Notes under the pieces: generated by a model
Databases searched by the model: none
Seen by the model: the letters and a program-made list of their open reading frames with translations, nothing else
What the model was told of the DNA's origin: nothing
In this document: piece after piece, positions 13,755 to 21,636 of the stretch
Numbering within the stretch: the stretch's first letter is position 1
Layout of the letters: each line of letters begins with the position of its first letter
NCBI GenBank assembly: GCA_003104935.1
Contig: PQAE01000011.1
Location: 1-46,407 of the forward strand
Reading direction: 5' to 3'
From: Parcubacteria group bacterium
GTDB taxonomy: Bacteria; Patescibacteriota; Patescibacteriia; UBA1558; GWA2-36-10
DNA: 46,407 nt
Made by a program: the position numbers and the translations under genes

Positions 13755-16688
13755 TTATTTCATGTCGCAAGCACCTTTGAATCCGCACATTTTAGAGCAT
13801 TCAGTACAACCACCCATCTTGACCATCACGCCCAGTTTGCACTGGGGGCAGATCTGACCGACGCCGGGGCCATATTTTTGTTCTTCTTTTTCTTCTTCCA
13901 TTAATTCCAGGTGTTTGAGCGGGTTTTGCATTTCCATCATTTCTATTTTATCCGGATTAATATCTTTAGCCTGTTCTTGTATTTTTTCTTCCTCGCTTTT
14001 ATGGCCGTTATAAGCCAGATTTTTCTTTTCCGTATTAGCGTCAGTGGAAAGCACCTGCTCGTTGCGACTATTGTCGCGGTAAATGGTCACGCCTTTACAA
14101 CCCAATTCATAGGCCTGTTCATAGAGCTCGGCGGTTTGTTCCACGCTAAAGTTAGTAGGGGCGTTGGCCGTTTTGGAAATAGAGGAATCAGTCCATTTTT
14201 GCACAGCGGCTTGGACTTTGATGTGCTCCAGGGGTGTTAGATCCAGGGCGCTGGCGAAAAACAAAGGCAGAGAACCGTTGTGCTTGTATTTATCAGCCAA
14301 GGGAATAAAGACCTCATGAAAACCGAGGCGGCTTTGGCGGAAAAATTTAAAAGCATAATAGGGTTCGATGCCGGTAGAAGTACCGAGCATGGAGCCGACG
14401 GTACCGGTAGGAGCCTGGGTGGTCAGCGTAACGTTTCTGATGCCATTTTCCCTGATCATCTCGCGGACGTCTTCCGGCAAAGTCTGGGTAAAGCCGGACT
14501 CTAAAAATTTATTAGCTTCAAATTTGGGAAAAGGCCCTTTTTCTTTGGCCAAGCGGGACGATTCTTTGTACATCTCGGTGGTGATAGTCTTATAGATGCT
14601 GTCGATAAAATCCAGAGCTTCGTCCGAGCCATAGCGCAGGCGCAGTTTGATCAGTAATTCGCCCAGACCCAAGGTGCCGCCACCGACACGGCGTTCGTTT
14701 TTTTGATTTTCTTCATTTTCCTCAAAGTGGTAAGGGGTGAGGTCAATCACATTGTCTAAAAACCTGGTGAGAACGCGGGAAGATTGTTTAAGCTCTTCCC
14801 AATTCATCTCATAGACCGGTCCGAGCTCATCTTCGCCCATGGGTTTAGCAAAAGAAGCCAGATAAAGATGACCCAGATTACATACGCCCCAGCCGGGCAA
14901 ACCCTGTTCGCCGCAGGGATTGGTGCTGATGATCTTATTGAAATAATAAGAGTTACTCATCTTATTATAGCGCTCCATAAAGACCACGCCGGGTTCGGCC
15001 GAAGCATGCGCGGAAGAAACGATTTTTTCCCAGAGGTCTCGCGCTTTGATCGTTTTATAAATTTTAGTGGGATAACCCATGGCTTTCCAGGCCTGTAAGT
15101 CACCGTCCCAGATATTGTCATAGATATCGTTGTAGGCCGGATGCTCGTAGTCGGGAAACTCCAGATTCCAGTAATCATCTTTTTTTAGGGCCTCCATAAA
15201 GGTGTCGGAAACCATGACGGAAATATTGGCGTTTTCAATGCGGCCGGAAGTATTTTTAGAAGTGATAAACTCCAGCACATCTGGATGCCAGTCCCATTGC
15301 ATCAGCATCAGTGCCCCGCGTCGACTGCCGCCTTGTTCGATTAGTCCGGTAACAAAGGAAAATAGGCCGCCCCAGGAAACCGAACCTGAGGATTTGCCGT
15401 GCACCCCTTTTACATAGGCGTAGTGCGGGCGCAAAGCAGATAAAGACATGCCCACGCCGCCGCCGCGGGACATGATTTCTACCATCTGATACAGAGAATC
15501 GCGGATAATTCCTTTGCGGGAGTCGCGCGGGCTGGGTACGACATAGCAGTTAAATAAAGTCAGGTTAGAAGTATAGTTGCCATGCTGATCCACGTTGGCC
15601 CCGGTCATGATGCGGCCGCCCGGTTGAATATGCTTTTTGTTTAATTCTTCCAGGAAAAGCTCCAGATATTTACTGCGGTTTTCTTCCAGAGGTTCCACAG
15701 AAGCCACGGCCTTGGCAATGCGGCGGTGGGCATCATCGATGGACTCGCGGGGCTTATCGCATTTATAGAGGTCCTGGCGAAAGTCAAAATTATTTTTAAC
15801 GTCGGCATAAAGGCCGGTGATCATATGCAGTAACACTTCATCTTGGCCGATTATTTGTTTGACTATACCCAAATCTTTTTTGGGGTATTTACGGTCTTCT
15901 TTGGTGATGACGATGACTAAGTCACCGAGCTCGATAGTTTCTTTTTTATCCTTGATGGAGTAGCGGTCCAGAAAAATAATCCGACCCAATTCGTCAAACT
16001 GCTGAGAGGTATTTAAAATATGCTTGGCCTGTTTGCTAAGCTTGATATTCTTTTGTTCCAAATCCCGAACTTCGGGTGAAGTGACGGCTTTGCCCTGTTC
16101 CAGGCGCAGACGGCGCCGTTCTTCGCGGTAGAGAATAAAAGCTTTGACGGTCTTGGGCCAGTTGTTTTGGATCAAGACGATCTCGATGACATCCTGGACC
16201 TGTTCCACTGTAGGAATATTAGTTTCGCTATATTTGTGTTCCAAAATATCGACGACTTTTTCCGTCAGGACTTTAGATTCATCGCCGTTAAATTCGCCGG
16301 CGGCTTCCCCGGCTTTACGGATAGCCTGCCAGATCCGGTTTTTATCAAAATCAGCGATGGTGCCATCGCGCTTGATAATTTTTCTAGCTTCGGGAAATAT
16401 TTTTTGTTGAGCGTTTATTTTTTGGCCGCGTGTTTTAGAATAAATCTTGGCTACTTGGGGTAGATCATTGTCTAAAAGCACGATGTTGACCGCACTGCGG
16501 ATGTCGTCGGAAGTGATGTGTTCTCGTCCCTGATAGTTAGTCTGCAAGTAGGCCTCGACCTGTAAGGTAAATTTGTCGGACAGGGGATTATCCTTGAGTC
16601 CGGAGTTAATGATCGCCTGTCGCAAAGAGGCCTTAATCTTGTGCGGATCAAATTGCTCAATTTGTCCGTTTCTTTTGATGACTTGCAT
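13755..16688 (-). CDS. nrdJ: Class II, adenosylcobalamin-dependent ribonucleotide reductase
   Basis: This enzyme reduces ribonucleotides to deoxyribonucleotides with a radical made from adenosylcobalamin, so it needs no oxygen or iron radical subunit. The 977-residue protein starts with two ATP-cone domains (about 1-90 and 100-190; VIKRNGQIEQFDPHKI and IIKRDGTIADFDKNRI). The catalytic core has LFNCYVVPSP (redox Cys), NPCGE (radical Cys and Glu) and GVCNLGH, with the second and third Cys 11 residues apart, as in Thermotoga NrdJ. The C-terminus has a zinc-ribbon-like Cys cluster (CPQC, then CTECSKMC and a final C) probably used for thiol exchange. It heads the B12 block. NrdR-like boxes lie at its promoter. 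Confidence 0.95.
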   Translation of the reverse strand: MQVIKRNGQIEQFDPHKIKASLRQAIINSGLKDNPLSDKFTLQVEAYLQTNYQGREHITSDDIRSAVNIVLLDNDLPQVAKIYSKTRGQKINAQQKIFPEARKIIKRDGTIADFDKNRIWQAIRKAGEAAGEFNGDESKVLTEKVVDILEHKYSETNIPTVEQVQDVIEIVLIQNNWPKTVKAFILYREERRRLRLEQGKAVTSPEVRDLEQKNIKLSKQAKHILNTSQQFDELGRIIFLDRYSIKDKKETIELGDLVIVITKEDRKYPKKDLGIVKQIIGQDEVLLHMITGLYADVKNNFDFRQDLYKCDKPRESIDDAHRRIAKAVASVEPLEENRSKYLELFLEELNKKHIQPGGRIMTGANVDQHGNYTSNLTLFNCYVVPSPRDSRKGIIRDSLYQMVEIMSRGGGVGMSLSALRPHYAYVKGVHGKSSGSVSWGGLFSFVTGLIEQGGSRRGALMLMQWDWHPDVLEFITSKNTSGRIENANISVMVSDTFMEALKKDDYWNLEFPDYEHPAYNDIYDNIWDGDLQAWKAMGYPTKIYKTIKARDLWEKIVSSAHASAEPGVVFMERYNKMSNSYYFNKIISTNPCGEQGLPGWGVCNLGHLYLASFAKPMGEDELGPVYEMNWEELKQSSRVLTRFLDNVIDLTPYHFEENEENQKNERRVGGGTLGLGELLIKLRLRYGSDEALDFIDSIYKTITTEMYKESSRLAKEKGPFPKFEANKFLESGFTQTLPEDVREMIRENGIRNVTLTTQAPTGTVGSMLGTSTGIEPYYAFKFFRQSRLGFHEVFIPLADKYKHNGSLPLFFASALDLTPLEHIKVQAAVQKWTDSSISKTANAPTNFSVEQTAELYEQAYELGCKGVTIYRDNSRNEQVLSTDANTEKKNLAYNGHKSEEEKIQEQAKDINPDKIEMMEMQNPLKHLELMEEEKEEQKYGPGVGQICPQCKLGVMVKMGGCTECSKMCGFKGACDMK

Positions 16689-16766
16689 GGCAGTCTTTAT
16701 TTAAAGGGAGGATTTTTAAGCGATAAAAAAAGGCAAAAATTTACCAAAGCCGGGAACGAGGTTTAA

Positions 16767-16820
16767 ACACTATATGTAGTGTTTAAAAACATTATAACAC
16801 ACAAGATGTAGAGGGAGCAA
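16767..16820 (-). promoter_or_regulatory. nrdJ promoter with two NrdR-like boxes
   Basis: The first box, ACACTATATGTAGTGT (16767-16782 on the plus strand), matches the NrdR consensus ACACWATATATWGTGT at 15 of 16 positions. A weaker second box lies at 16799-16814 (12 of 16). The boxes are separated by 16 bases, the usual spacing for NrdR. The promoter fits between and beside them: -10 TATAAT at 16791-16796 on the minus strand and a -35-like TTGCTC at 16815-16820, spacer 18. NrdR is a dATP/ATP-sensing repressor of ribonucleotide reductase genes; nrdR itself is not in the window. Confidence 0.8.
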
Positions 16821-16949
16821 ATTTTTGCTTTTTGTCTTCGCCCCGGTGCTTTTTAGCCGGTTACCAGGGGTCTAAATATTATAAAGTCTTTCTTTGGAAA
16901 TGTCCAACCCCGCCATAATCGGCTCTAAAATTAGCCCATATTTTAGCTG

Positions 16950-16978
16950 TTGTCAGTCGCTGATGTTTTTGCTATGCT
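16950..16978 (+). promoter_or_regulatory. Promoter of the small gene at 17005
   Basis: TTGTCA (16950-16955) and TATGCT (16973-16978) are 17 bases apart. They lie about 27 bases before the start codon. Confidence 0.65.
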
Positions 16979-17004
16979 GTAGCTGATTATAAATACTAAG
17001 AATT

Positions 17005-17202
17005 ATGGCTAATTTTTTCAAAAACAGGAGACGGGCGGGTAATTATGCGCCAAAAAAACCGGCACGCACGACTAAAGCTGAGGATCTGATGGATCCGATC
17101 CTATATAGTGGCGGTTTAGATCTTGCCAAGTTTCCGATTTTGCCGATTGAAAAAGAACATAAACCAGAGGAAGAACCGGAAAATCCCCTGAACAAAAGAT
17201 AA
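17005..17202 (+). CDS. Small hydrophilic protein, 65 residues
   Basis: The protein begins MANFFKNRRRAGNYAPKKP. It is basic at the N-terminus, has a middle segment LMDPILYSGGLDLAKFPILP, and ends in a Glu/Pro/Lys-rich tail. It is probably disordered for most of its length. A good promoter lies upstream and a terminator directly downstream, so it looks like a single-gene unit. No family is recognised. Confidence 0.5.
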   Translation: MANFFKNRRRAGNYAPKKPARTTKAEDLMDPILYSGGLDLAKFPILPIEKEHKPEEEPENPLNKR

Positions 17203-17216
17203 TTTTTTTGGAGAAT

Positions 17217-17256
17217 AAAAAAACATCTTCGGCATAATTTTGCTGGATGTTTTTTA
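17217..17256. terminator. Bidirectional terminator between converging genes
   Basis: AAACATC (17221-17227) and GATGTTT (17246-17252) enclose an inner GCA/TGC pair. The hairpin is followed by TTTTTT on the plus strand, and the other side has an A-run (TTTTTTT on the minus strand). It serves the gene at 17005-17202 and the beta-CASP gene that converges on it. Confidence 0.7.
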
Positions 17257-18612
17257 AATTAAATCTAAAGCCGAGCCGCTAGTCAGTATTTGGCAATCAA
17301 ATTTTAATTCACGGGATATTTTATCTTTAAAAATCGGCAAAATATTTTTATCGCCATGGCCGAGTAAGACCAGGCGCGGTTTTTTGAAATGTCTCAACCA
17401 TTCTAAAAGATCGTTTTGATCAGCGTGAGCGGAAAAGGCGTCAATCTGTTCTACATTGGCTTTGACGGGGATAATATTATCGAAGTAATGAAAGTCAAAG
17501 GCGCCGTGCGTGAGATGATGACCAAGTGTACCGGCCACCTGGTAACCCATAAATAAAATATTGTTGCGGCTATCCGGGGCATAGCGAGCCAAATGATGTA
17601 GGATGCGTCCGCCCTCGGCCATACCCGAGCCGGCCAAAATAATTTTTGGCGTGGGCGCGGAGTTAATGGCTTGGGATTGCTCGAGTTGGTTGGTTATCTT
17701 GAGGTGTGGAAAATTAAAAATATCATTGTCTCGAGCCAGATCTTGCTGAGCCGAATAGTTAAGCAACTCGCGGTGATGATTATAGATACGCGTGGCGCTC
17801 ACCGCCATGGGACTATCCAGATAGACCGGCACTCGCCAATCCAGGTGGGTTTCATAATAATCATTGAGCACTTGTAAAACGTCCTGGGTGCGCTCAACGG
17901 CAAAAACGGAAATAAGTAAAGTTGAATTTTTCAAGACAGTTTTTTTTACAACTGATAATAATTTTTCATTTCTTTGGGGAGCTCCCTCGTGTCGGCGGTT
18001 GCCGTAAGTCGCTTCGCAGATGACATAGTCAGCTTCACTCAGATAATCAACATCTTTGACCAGGGGCATATTTTTAGCGCCTAGGTCTCCGGAAAAGATA
18101 ATGGTCTTGCCGGCCGCCTTGACCTCGATAATTGCGGAACCCAATATGTGGCCGGCATCGTGCAGAGTAAAATTGATATTATTGTTTAATTTTTGATTTT
18201 GATAATAATCAATGGCCTGCCAATGGCTATACAATTTTTTTAAATCGCTCAAAGTATAAATCACCGGCAGTTTATATTTCTGGGCCCGCTCTTTCATGAT
18301 AAAAAAATTGTCATCCAGGACAACCTGGGACAGTTGGCTAGTAGCCTCGGTAGTATAAACTGAGCCGGTATAACCTCGAGCGTAAAGCAGGGGCAGGCGG
18401 CCACAATGATCCAGGTGGGCATGAGTGAGAATCACGGCGTTAAGCTGGGCCGGATTAAAGCCAAACTTCTCGCCGTTTTTCTGATAATTTTCCGGTGAAC
18501 CTTGAAAAAATCCGCAATCAATCAGCAGTTTAAAGTCGCCTATTTGCAGGAGATGGCAAGAACCGGTAACTTCACCGGCCGCGCCGTAGGATGTGAGCTT
18601 GAGAGCGGGCAT
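17254..18612 (-). CDS. Metallo-beta-lactamase/beta-CASP ribonuclease (CPSF73-like)
   Basis: The 452-residue protein has the full set of motifs for an RNA-processing beta-CASP nuclease: THAHLDHCGRLP (motif 2, zinc ligands), DAGHILGSA (motif 3), FSGDLG (motif 4), a beta-CASP insertion with SVFAVERTQDVL and LDSPMA, then GSGMAEGGRILHHL, AFSAHADQ and LLGHGD. It is related to eukaryotic CPSF73 and to bacterial and archaeal exo/endonucleases, and probably degrades or trims RNA in the cytoplasm. Length is normal for the short form without KH domains. The RNA target is not known. Confidence 0.9.
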   Translation of the reverse strand: MPALKLTSYGAAGEVTGSCHLLQIGDFKLLIDCGFFQGSPENYQKNGEKFGFNPAQLNAVILTHAHLDHCGRLPLLYARGYTGSVYTTEATSQLSQVVLDDNFFIMKERAQKYKLPVIYTLSDLKKLYSHWQAIDYYQNQKLNNNINFTLHDAGHILGSAIIEVKAAGKTIIFSGDLGAKNMPLVKDVDYLSEADYVICEATYGNRRHEGAPQRNEKLLSVVKKTVLKNSTLLISVFAVERTQDVLQVLNDYYETHLDWRVPVYLDSPMAVSATRIYNHHRELLNYSAQQDLARDNDIFNFPHLKITNQLEQSQAINSAPTPKIILAGSGMAEGGRILHHLARYAPDSRNNILFMGYQVAGTLGHHLTHGAFDFHYFDNIIPVKANVEQIDAFSAHADQNDLLEWLRHFKKPRLVLLGHGDKNILPIFKDKISRELKFDCQILTSGSALDLI

Positions 18613-18655
18613 TTTTTGTTTTAGATTTTTGTTTTTATGGGAGGCTCAGCAGAAC

Positions 18656-18967
18656 TTATCGATCAAAGCCCCCGCTAAACATCATTGAAATGACGGCTAT
18701 TACGGCATAAATTACAGGTATGGCTATAAACACCCAAATACTGAAAGTAGACTGCCGATATTCGGGTGAGGTGGTGGCCTTTTTTGAACCACGGCCAATT
18801 ATGAGTTTCACTAGCCACATAGGTACCATGACTACGCCGATTAAAAGTAGTGCTATTACAAGCGTTGCAATAAAGTAATGGTATTTTATACTGTAATAAA
18901 AGTATGGCGAATAAAGCGCTAGACCTCCAAGAACTACCGCAATTTTTAAACTCCTTTTTAATTTCAT
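18656..18967 (-). CDS. Small membrane protein, three hydrophobic helices
   Basis: The 103-residue protein starts MKLKRSLKIAVVLGGLALY and has hydrophobic stretches at about residues 8-28, 32-55 and 75-97, with a basic loop (GRGSKKATTS) between the second and third. It overlaps the stop of the CYTH gene as ATGA, so translation is probably coupled. No family is recognised. Confidence 0.65.
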   Translation of the reverse strand: MKLKRSLKIAVVLGGLALYSPYFYYSIKYHYFIATLVIALLLIGVVMVPMWLVKLIIGRGSKKATTSPEYRQSTFSIWVFIAIPVIYAVIAVISMMFSGGFDR

Positions 18968-19560
18968 AAATTTTTCATTAATCTATTTAGAAAAGGATTT
19001 TTCATTTTGAAAACAATCAGAGGAGTCTGACGATTAATTTTCTTTAAAGGTATTTTGTATTTGGCGGCATATTGATAATCAACCGAGCCAAACATCGCCT
19101 GGCGATAATCAAATCCCAATTTTCTGGCTACATTGCGGATCGCCTTTTCCGACCGTCCTTCTATCTCCACAAAGGGTTCCAAAAATGGCCATTCGTCAAT
19201 AGTTATTTCTACGGCAGCGATTTTCCACAACTCCCTTTTAGATTCTTGGTAGGCTTTGGGCTGACAACCGATGAGTTTCAGTAGTTCACTAGCTTGCTCA
19301 AAATTATCGACCGTCAGACAAATTTCTTTTTGATCAGTTAGCCGTTGGCCAATGACCGCCTTGAGACTGAGCGTGATTTTTTTGGCCTCTTGCCGGACTC
19401 GGAGCCAGTGACCCCGCCGGTCTTTTTCTTTGGGCAACAAAAAAACATTTCTTTTTTGTAAAAATTCCGGATAGATTAGTTTGGCACCCGCATGGCGCAA
19501 ACGGCGGCGCACGTCATTTTTATTTACCTTGGTAAAAGTAGCTTCGTATTCTATCTGCAT
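18964..19560 (-). CDS. CYTH-domain protein (class IV adenylate cyclase / thiamine triphosphatase superfamily)
   Basis: CYTH proteins form a beta-barrel tunnel that binds triphosphorylated or polyphosphate substrates. The 198-residue protein has the expected order: N-terminal EYEATF strand, HWLRVRQEAKKITLSLKA (substrate-binding Arg and Lys), ITIDEWPFLEPFVEIEG, then a helical C-terminus. The signature ExExK at the N-terminus is reduced to E4-Y-E6-A-T8, with the Lys replaced by Thr, so activity may differ from the classic members. The substrate cannot be told from sequence. Confidence 0.8.
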   Translation of the reverse strand: MQIEYEATFTKVNKNDVRRRLRHAGAKLIYPEFLQKRNVFLLPKEKDRRGHWLRVRQEAKKITLSLKAVIGQRLTDQKEICLTVDNFEQASELLKLIGCQPKAYQESKRELWKIAAVEITIDEWPFLEPFVEIEGRSEKAIRNVARKLGFDYRQAMFGSVDYQYAAKYKIPLKKINRQTPLIVFKMKNPFLNRLMKNL

Positions 19561-19592
19561 GGCACTATTATATCATTTTTCCGGATTAAAAT

Positions 19593-19627
19593 AAAAAAGC
19601 CCATACTATTTTGTACGGGACTTTTTT
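19593..19627. terminator. Terminator after the coiled-coil gene
   Basis: A stem made from AAAAAAGCCCATAC and GTACGGGACTTTTTT gives T-runs on both strands. On the minus strand it ends the gene at 19632-19970. The plus-strand signal has no gene to serve. Confidence 0.75.
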
Positions 19628-19631
19628 AATG

Positions 19632-19970
19632 TTAAATTTTTCGACTTTCCAGAATGCCAACTCGTAGCTCCAGAGGTTTGATACGATCATTGATAACCAC
19701 TTCGCTGATGGCGTCTAGTAAACTATTGTGATGGCTGGCCAGCATATCCTCCATTTTTCTTTCAATTTTTTTATCCAATCTATTTTCCAACTGGACTAAG
19801 CGCTGATCAGCGTAGTCCTTGAGATCGTTTTTTGTAGAGGCCAGGGAAACATCAACGTGTTTGCGCAAAGCGCCAACTTCATTTTTTAATAGCGACACCG
19901 AAGTTTCCACCCGGGCTAGCTGGGCGGAGAGAGGTTGATTATTCTGGTGAATTTTTAGGCTTTTCTTCAT
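19632..19970 (-). CDS. Coiled-coil protein, unknown function
   Basis: The 112-residue protein is almost entirely predicted coiled coil from about residue 17 to 85, with heptads such as LARVETSVSLLKNEVGALRK and RLVQLENRLDKKIERK. It starts MKKSLKIHQNN and ends with a short PLELRVGILESRKI helix. No membrane segment or enzymatic motif is visible. Similar short coiled-coil proteins are frequent and uncharacterised in Patescibacteria. It is a single-gene unit with its own terminator. Confidence 0.65.
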   Translation of the reverse strand: MKKSLKIHQNNQPLSAQLARVETSVSLLKNEVGALRKHVDVSLASTKNDLKDYADQRLVQLENRLDKKIERKMEDMLASHHNSLLDAISEVVINDRIKPLELRVGILESRKI

Positions 19971-20062
19971 AAGCTTAAATTAGTTAATTAGTAGAAATAA
20001 TTTTAATCTTATTTTTTTGTGTTGTCAAAAAACAGAGGGTTAGTGGCTTCTGTTTTTTAAGC

Positions 20063-20713
20063 CTAAATTTTTCCCACCAGGTCCATTCCCGGCTTTAGGG
20101 TTTTTTCTCCCGGGTGCCAATTGGCCGGACAAACCTGATCGCCATATCTATGGACAAATTGGGCGGCCTGCAGTTTTCTGAGAAGTTCCTCAGAGTTACG
20201 GCCGATGCCGTTAGCATTCACTTCCATAGTCATTAATTTTCCTTCCGGATCAATGATAAAAGTACCGCGCAGAGCCATGCCTTCGTCCTTGATGTAGACT
20301 CCATAAGAAAAACTAATCTCCGCTGTAGGATCAGCCAGCATGGGGAATTTTATTTTTTTGATTTGTTCCGAAGAGTCGTGCCAGGCCTTGTGTACAAAGT
20401 GCGAATCGGTAGATACGGACAAAATTTCCGTATTTAGTTTTTTAAACTCCTCATATTTGTCAGCCAAATCACCGAGCTCGGTGGGACAGACAAAAGTAAA
20501 GTCCGCCGGATAGAAAAACAACACTACCCACTTACCTTTATAGTCGGAGAGTTTGATTTTCTTCTCCTGGTCTTCGTGATAGGCCGTGGTCTCAAAAGCA
20601 GGGGCCATTTCATTTATAGTCGGCGTGTGATTGTGCCAAAGATTGCAGCCGCAGTTGTTGCCATTGCAATCACAATCACCGCCGCAACCCTCATGTTTTG
20701 TATGGTCATTCAT
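20063..20713 (-). CDS. 2-Cys peroxiredoxin (AhpC type) with Cys-rich N-terminus
   Basis: The enzyme reduces hydrogen peroxide and organic peroxides. The peroxidatic Cys is in FYPADFTFVCPTEL and the resolving Cys in GDQVCPANWHPGEK, as in typical 2-Cys peroxiredoxins. The start at 20713 has a good Shine-Dalgarno (AAAGGA). An ATG further upstream would add 32 residues that are just a translated repeat, so it is rejected. The first 30 residues contain HEGCGGDCDC and NNCGCN plus several His, an unusual metal-binding-like extension. It lies downstream of superoxide dismutase. Confidence 0.92.
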   Translation of the reverse strand: MNDHTKHEGCGGDCDCNGNNCGCNLWHNHTPTINEMAPAFETTAYHEDQEKKIKLSDYKGKWVVLFFYPADFTFVCPTELGDLADKYEEFKKLNTEILSVSTDSHFVHKAWHDSSEQIKKIKFPMLADPTAEISFSYGVYIKDEGMALRGTFIIDPEGKLMTMEVNANGIGRNSEELLRKLQAAQFVHRYGDQVCPANWHPGEKTLKPGMDLVGKI

Positions 20714-20737
20714 ATTATTATTCCTTTCTTTTAAATA

Positions 20738-20820
20738 ACGCTTCTGCGAGTCCAGCGTGACTGGACGGAGCAGTCTCATTGAGATTGCCGCGCCCTTATG
20801 GGCTCGCAATAGCGGATATT
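20738..20820. repeat. Repeat between sod and the peroxiredoxin gene
   Basis: The minus strand carries a TTGCGAGCCCATAAGGGCGCGGCAATCT-type sequence, then GTCCAGTCACGCTGGACTCG, which contains a palindrome (GTCCAG/CTGGAC). The GCGAGCC...GGCAATCT pattern also occurs at 25389-25425. Confidence 0.65.
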
Positions 20821-20822
20821 AA

Positions 20823-21461
20823 TTATTTATTTTTTGTATAATTGTCATTGGCCTTGGCCCAATTTATAATCGGCCAGAAAGCTTCGACAAACTCCACTCT
20901 TCTATTTTGATATTTTAGATAGTAAGCGTGTTCCCAGATGTCCAGAGTCATTATCGGCCGATGTCCCAGACTAAGCGGACTATCTTGATTAGGAGTTTTT
21001 TCAATTATTAATTTTTGACCATCCCAGGACAGCCAGCACCAACCTGAGCCAAAGACACTCACGGCCATTTTAGAAAAGTCCTCTTTAAATTTTTCAAAAG
21101 ATCCAAAGGTGCTGTCTATGGCCTGAGCCAATTCGCCTTCGGGCCGATTATTATCCCGAGGCGCGCGCATGATTTCCCAGAAAAAGCCGTGATGATAGTG
21201 TCCGCCTCCATGATTACGTACCGCCGGGCGAATTTCTTCCTTGACCTGGCTAAGGTCAGAGAGAATCTCCTCAATGTTTTTCTCTAAAAGATCCGGCTGA
21301 GCTTCTATGGCTTTGTTTAGATTGGTAGTGTAAGTGGCGTGATGCTTATCATGGTGGATATGCATAGTAGTCTCATCGATGTAGGGTTCCAGGGCATCAT
21401 AGGCATAGGGCAAATCGGGGGTAATAAATTGTTTCAGCCCGTTAGAAATTTTGTTATTCAT
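20823..21461 (-). CDS. sodA: Superoxide dismutase, Fe/Mn family
   Basis: The enzyme converts superoxide to oxygen and hydrogen peroxide. The 212-residue protein has all metal ligands: a His in the TMHIHHDKHHATY region, a His in NHGGGHYHHGFFW, and Asp and His in DIWEHAYYLKYQNRR. The GGHYHHGFFW and FGSGWCWLSW segments lean towards a manganese or cambialistic enzyme, but metal choice is not secure from sequence. There is no signal peptide, so it acts in the cytoplasm. Its product peroxide could be removed by the peroxiredoxin encoded next. Confidence 0.94.
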   Translation of the reverse strand: MNNKISNGLKQFITPDLPYAYDALEPYIDETTMHIHHDKHHATYTTNLNKAIEAQPDLLEKNIEEILSDLSQVKEEIRPAVRNHGGGHYHHGFFWEIMRAPRDNNRPEGELAQAIDSTFGSFEKFKEDFSKMAVSVFGSGWCWLSWDGQKLIIEKTPNQDSPLSLGHRPIMTLDIWEHAYYLKYQNRRVEFVEAFWPIINWAKANDNYTKNK

Positions 21462-21479
21462 ATATTTTTATTTAATGTT

Positions 21480-21636
21480 TGAGGTCCGTTAAAATTTCTA
21501 ACGGGATTCATAGGTTTATCGTTAATTATTATTAATTTGTTCGAGCGCCGCCGCGTCGGACGCGGCGTAGTCGAGAACTGCTATTTTAAACTTCTCGACT
21601 CATCCCGCGCAGCGGGATTTGTTCGAAGAAAACAGG
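21480..21636. repeat. Palindromes between iscU and sod
   Basis: CCGTTAAAATTTCTAACGG forms one hairpin near 21486. A longer GC-rich imperfect palindrome (TTCGAGCGCCGCCGC pairing with GCGGCG and TCGAGAA) spans about 21539-21579. ATCCCGC/GCGGGAT follows at about 21602-21619. No gene is present. Confidence 0.6.

Noticed and set aside
20714-20809. N-terminal 32-residue extension of the peroxiredoxin
   Set aside because: It translates a palindromic repeat, and the internal ATG at 20713 has a good Shine-Dalgarno.
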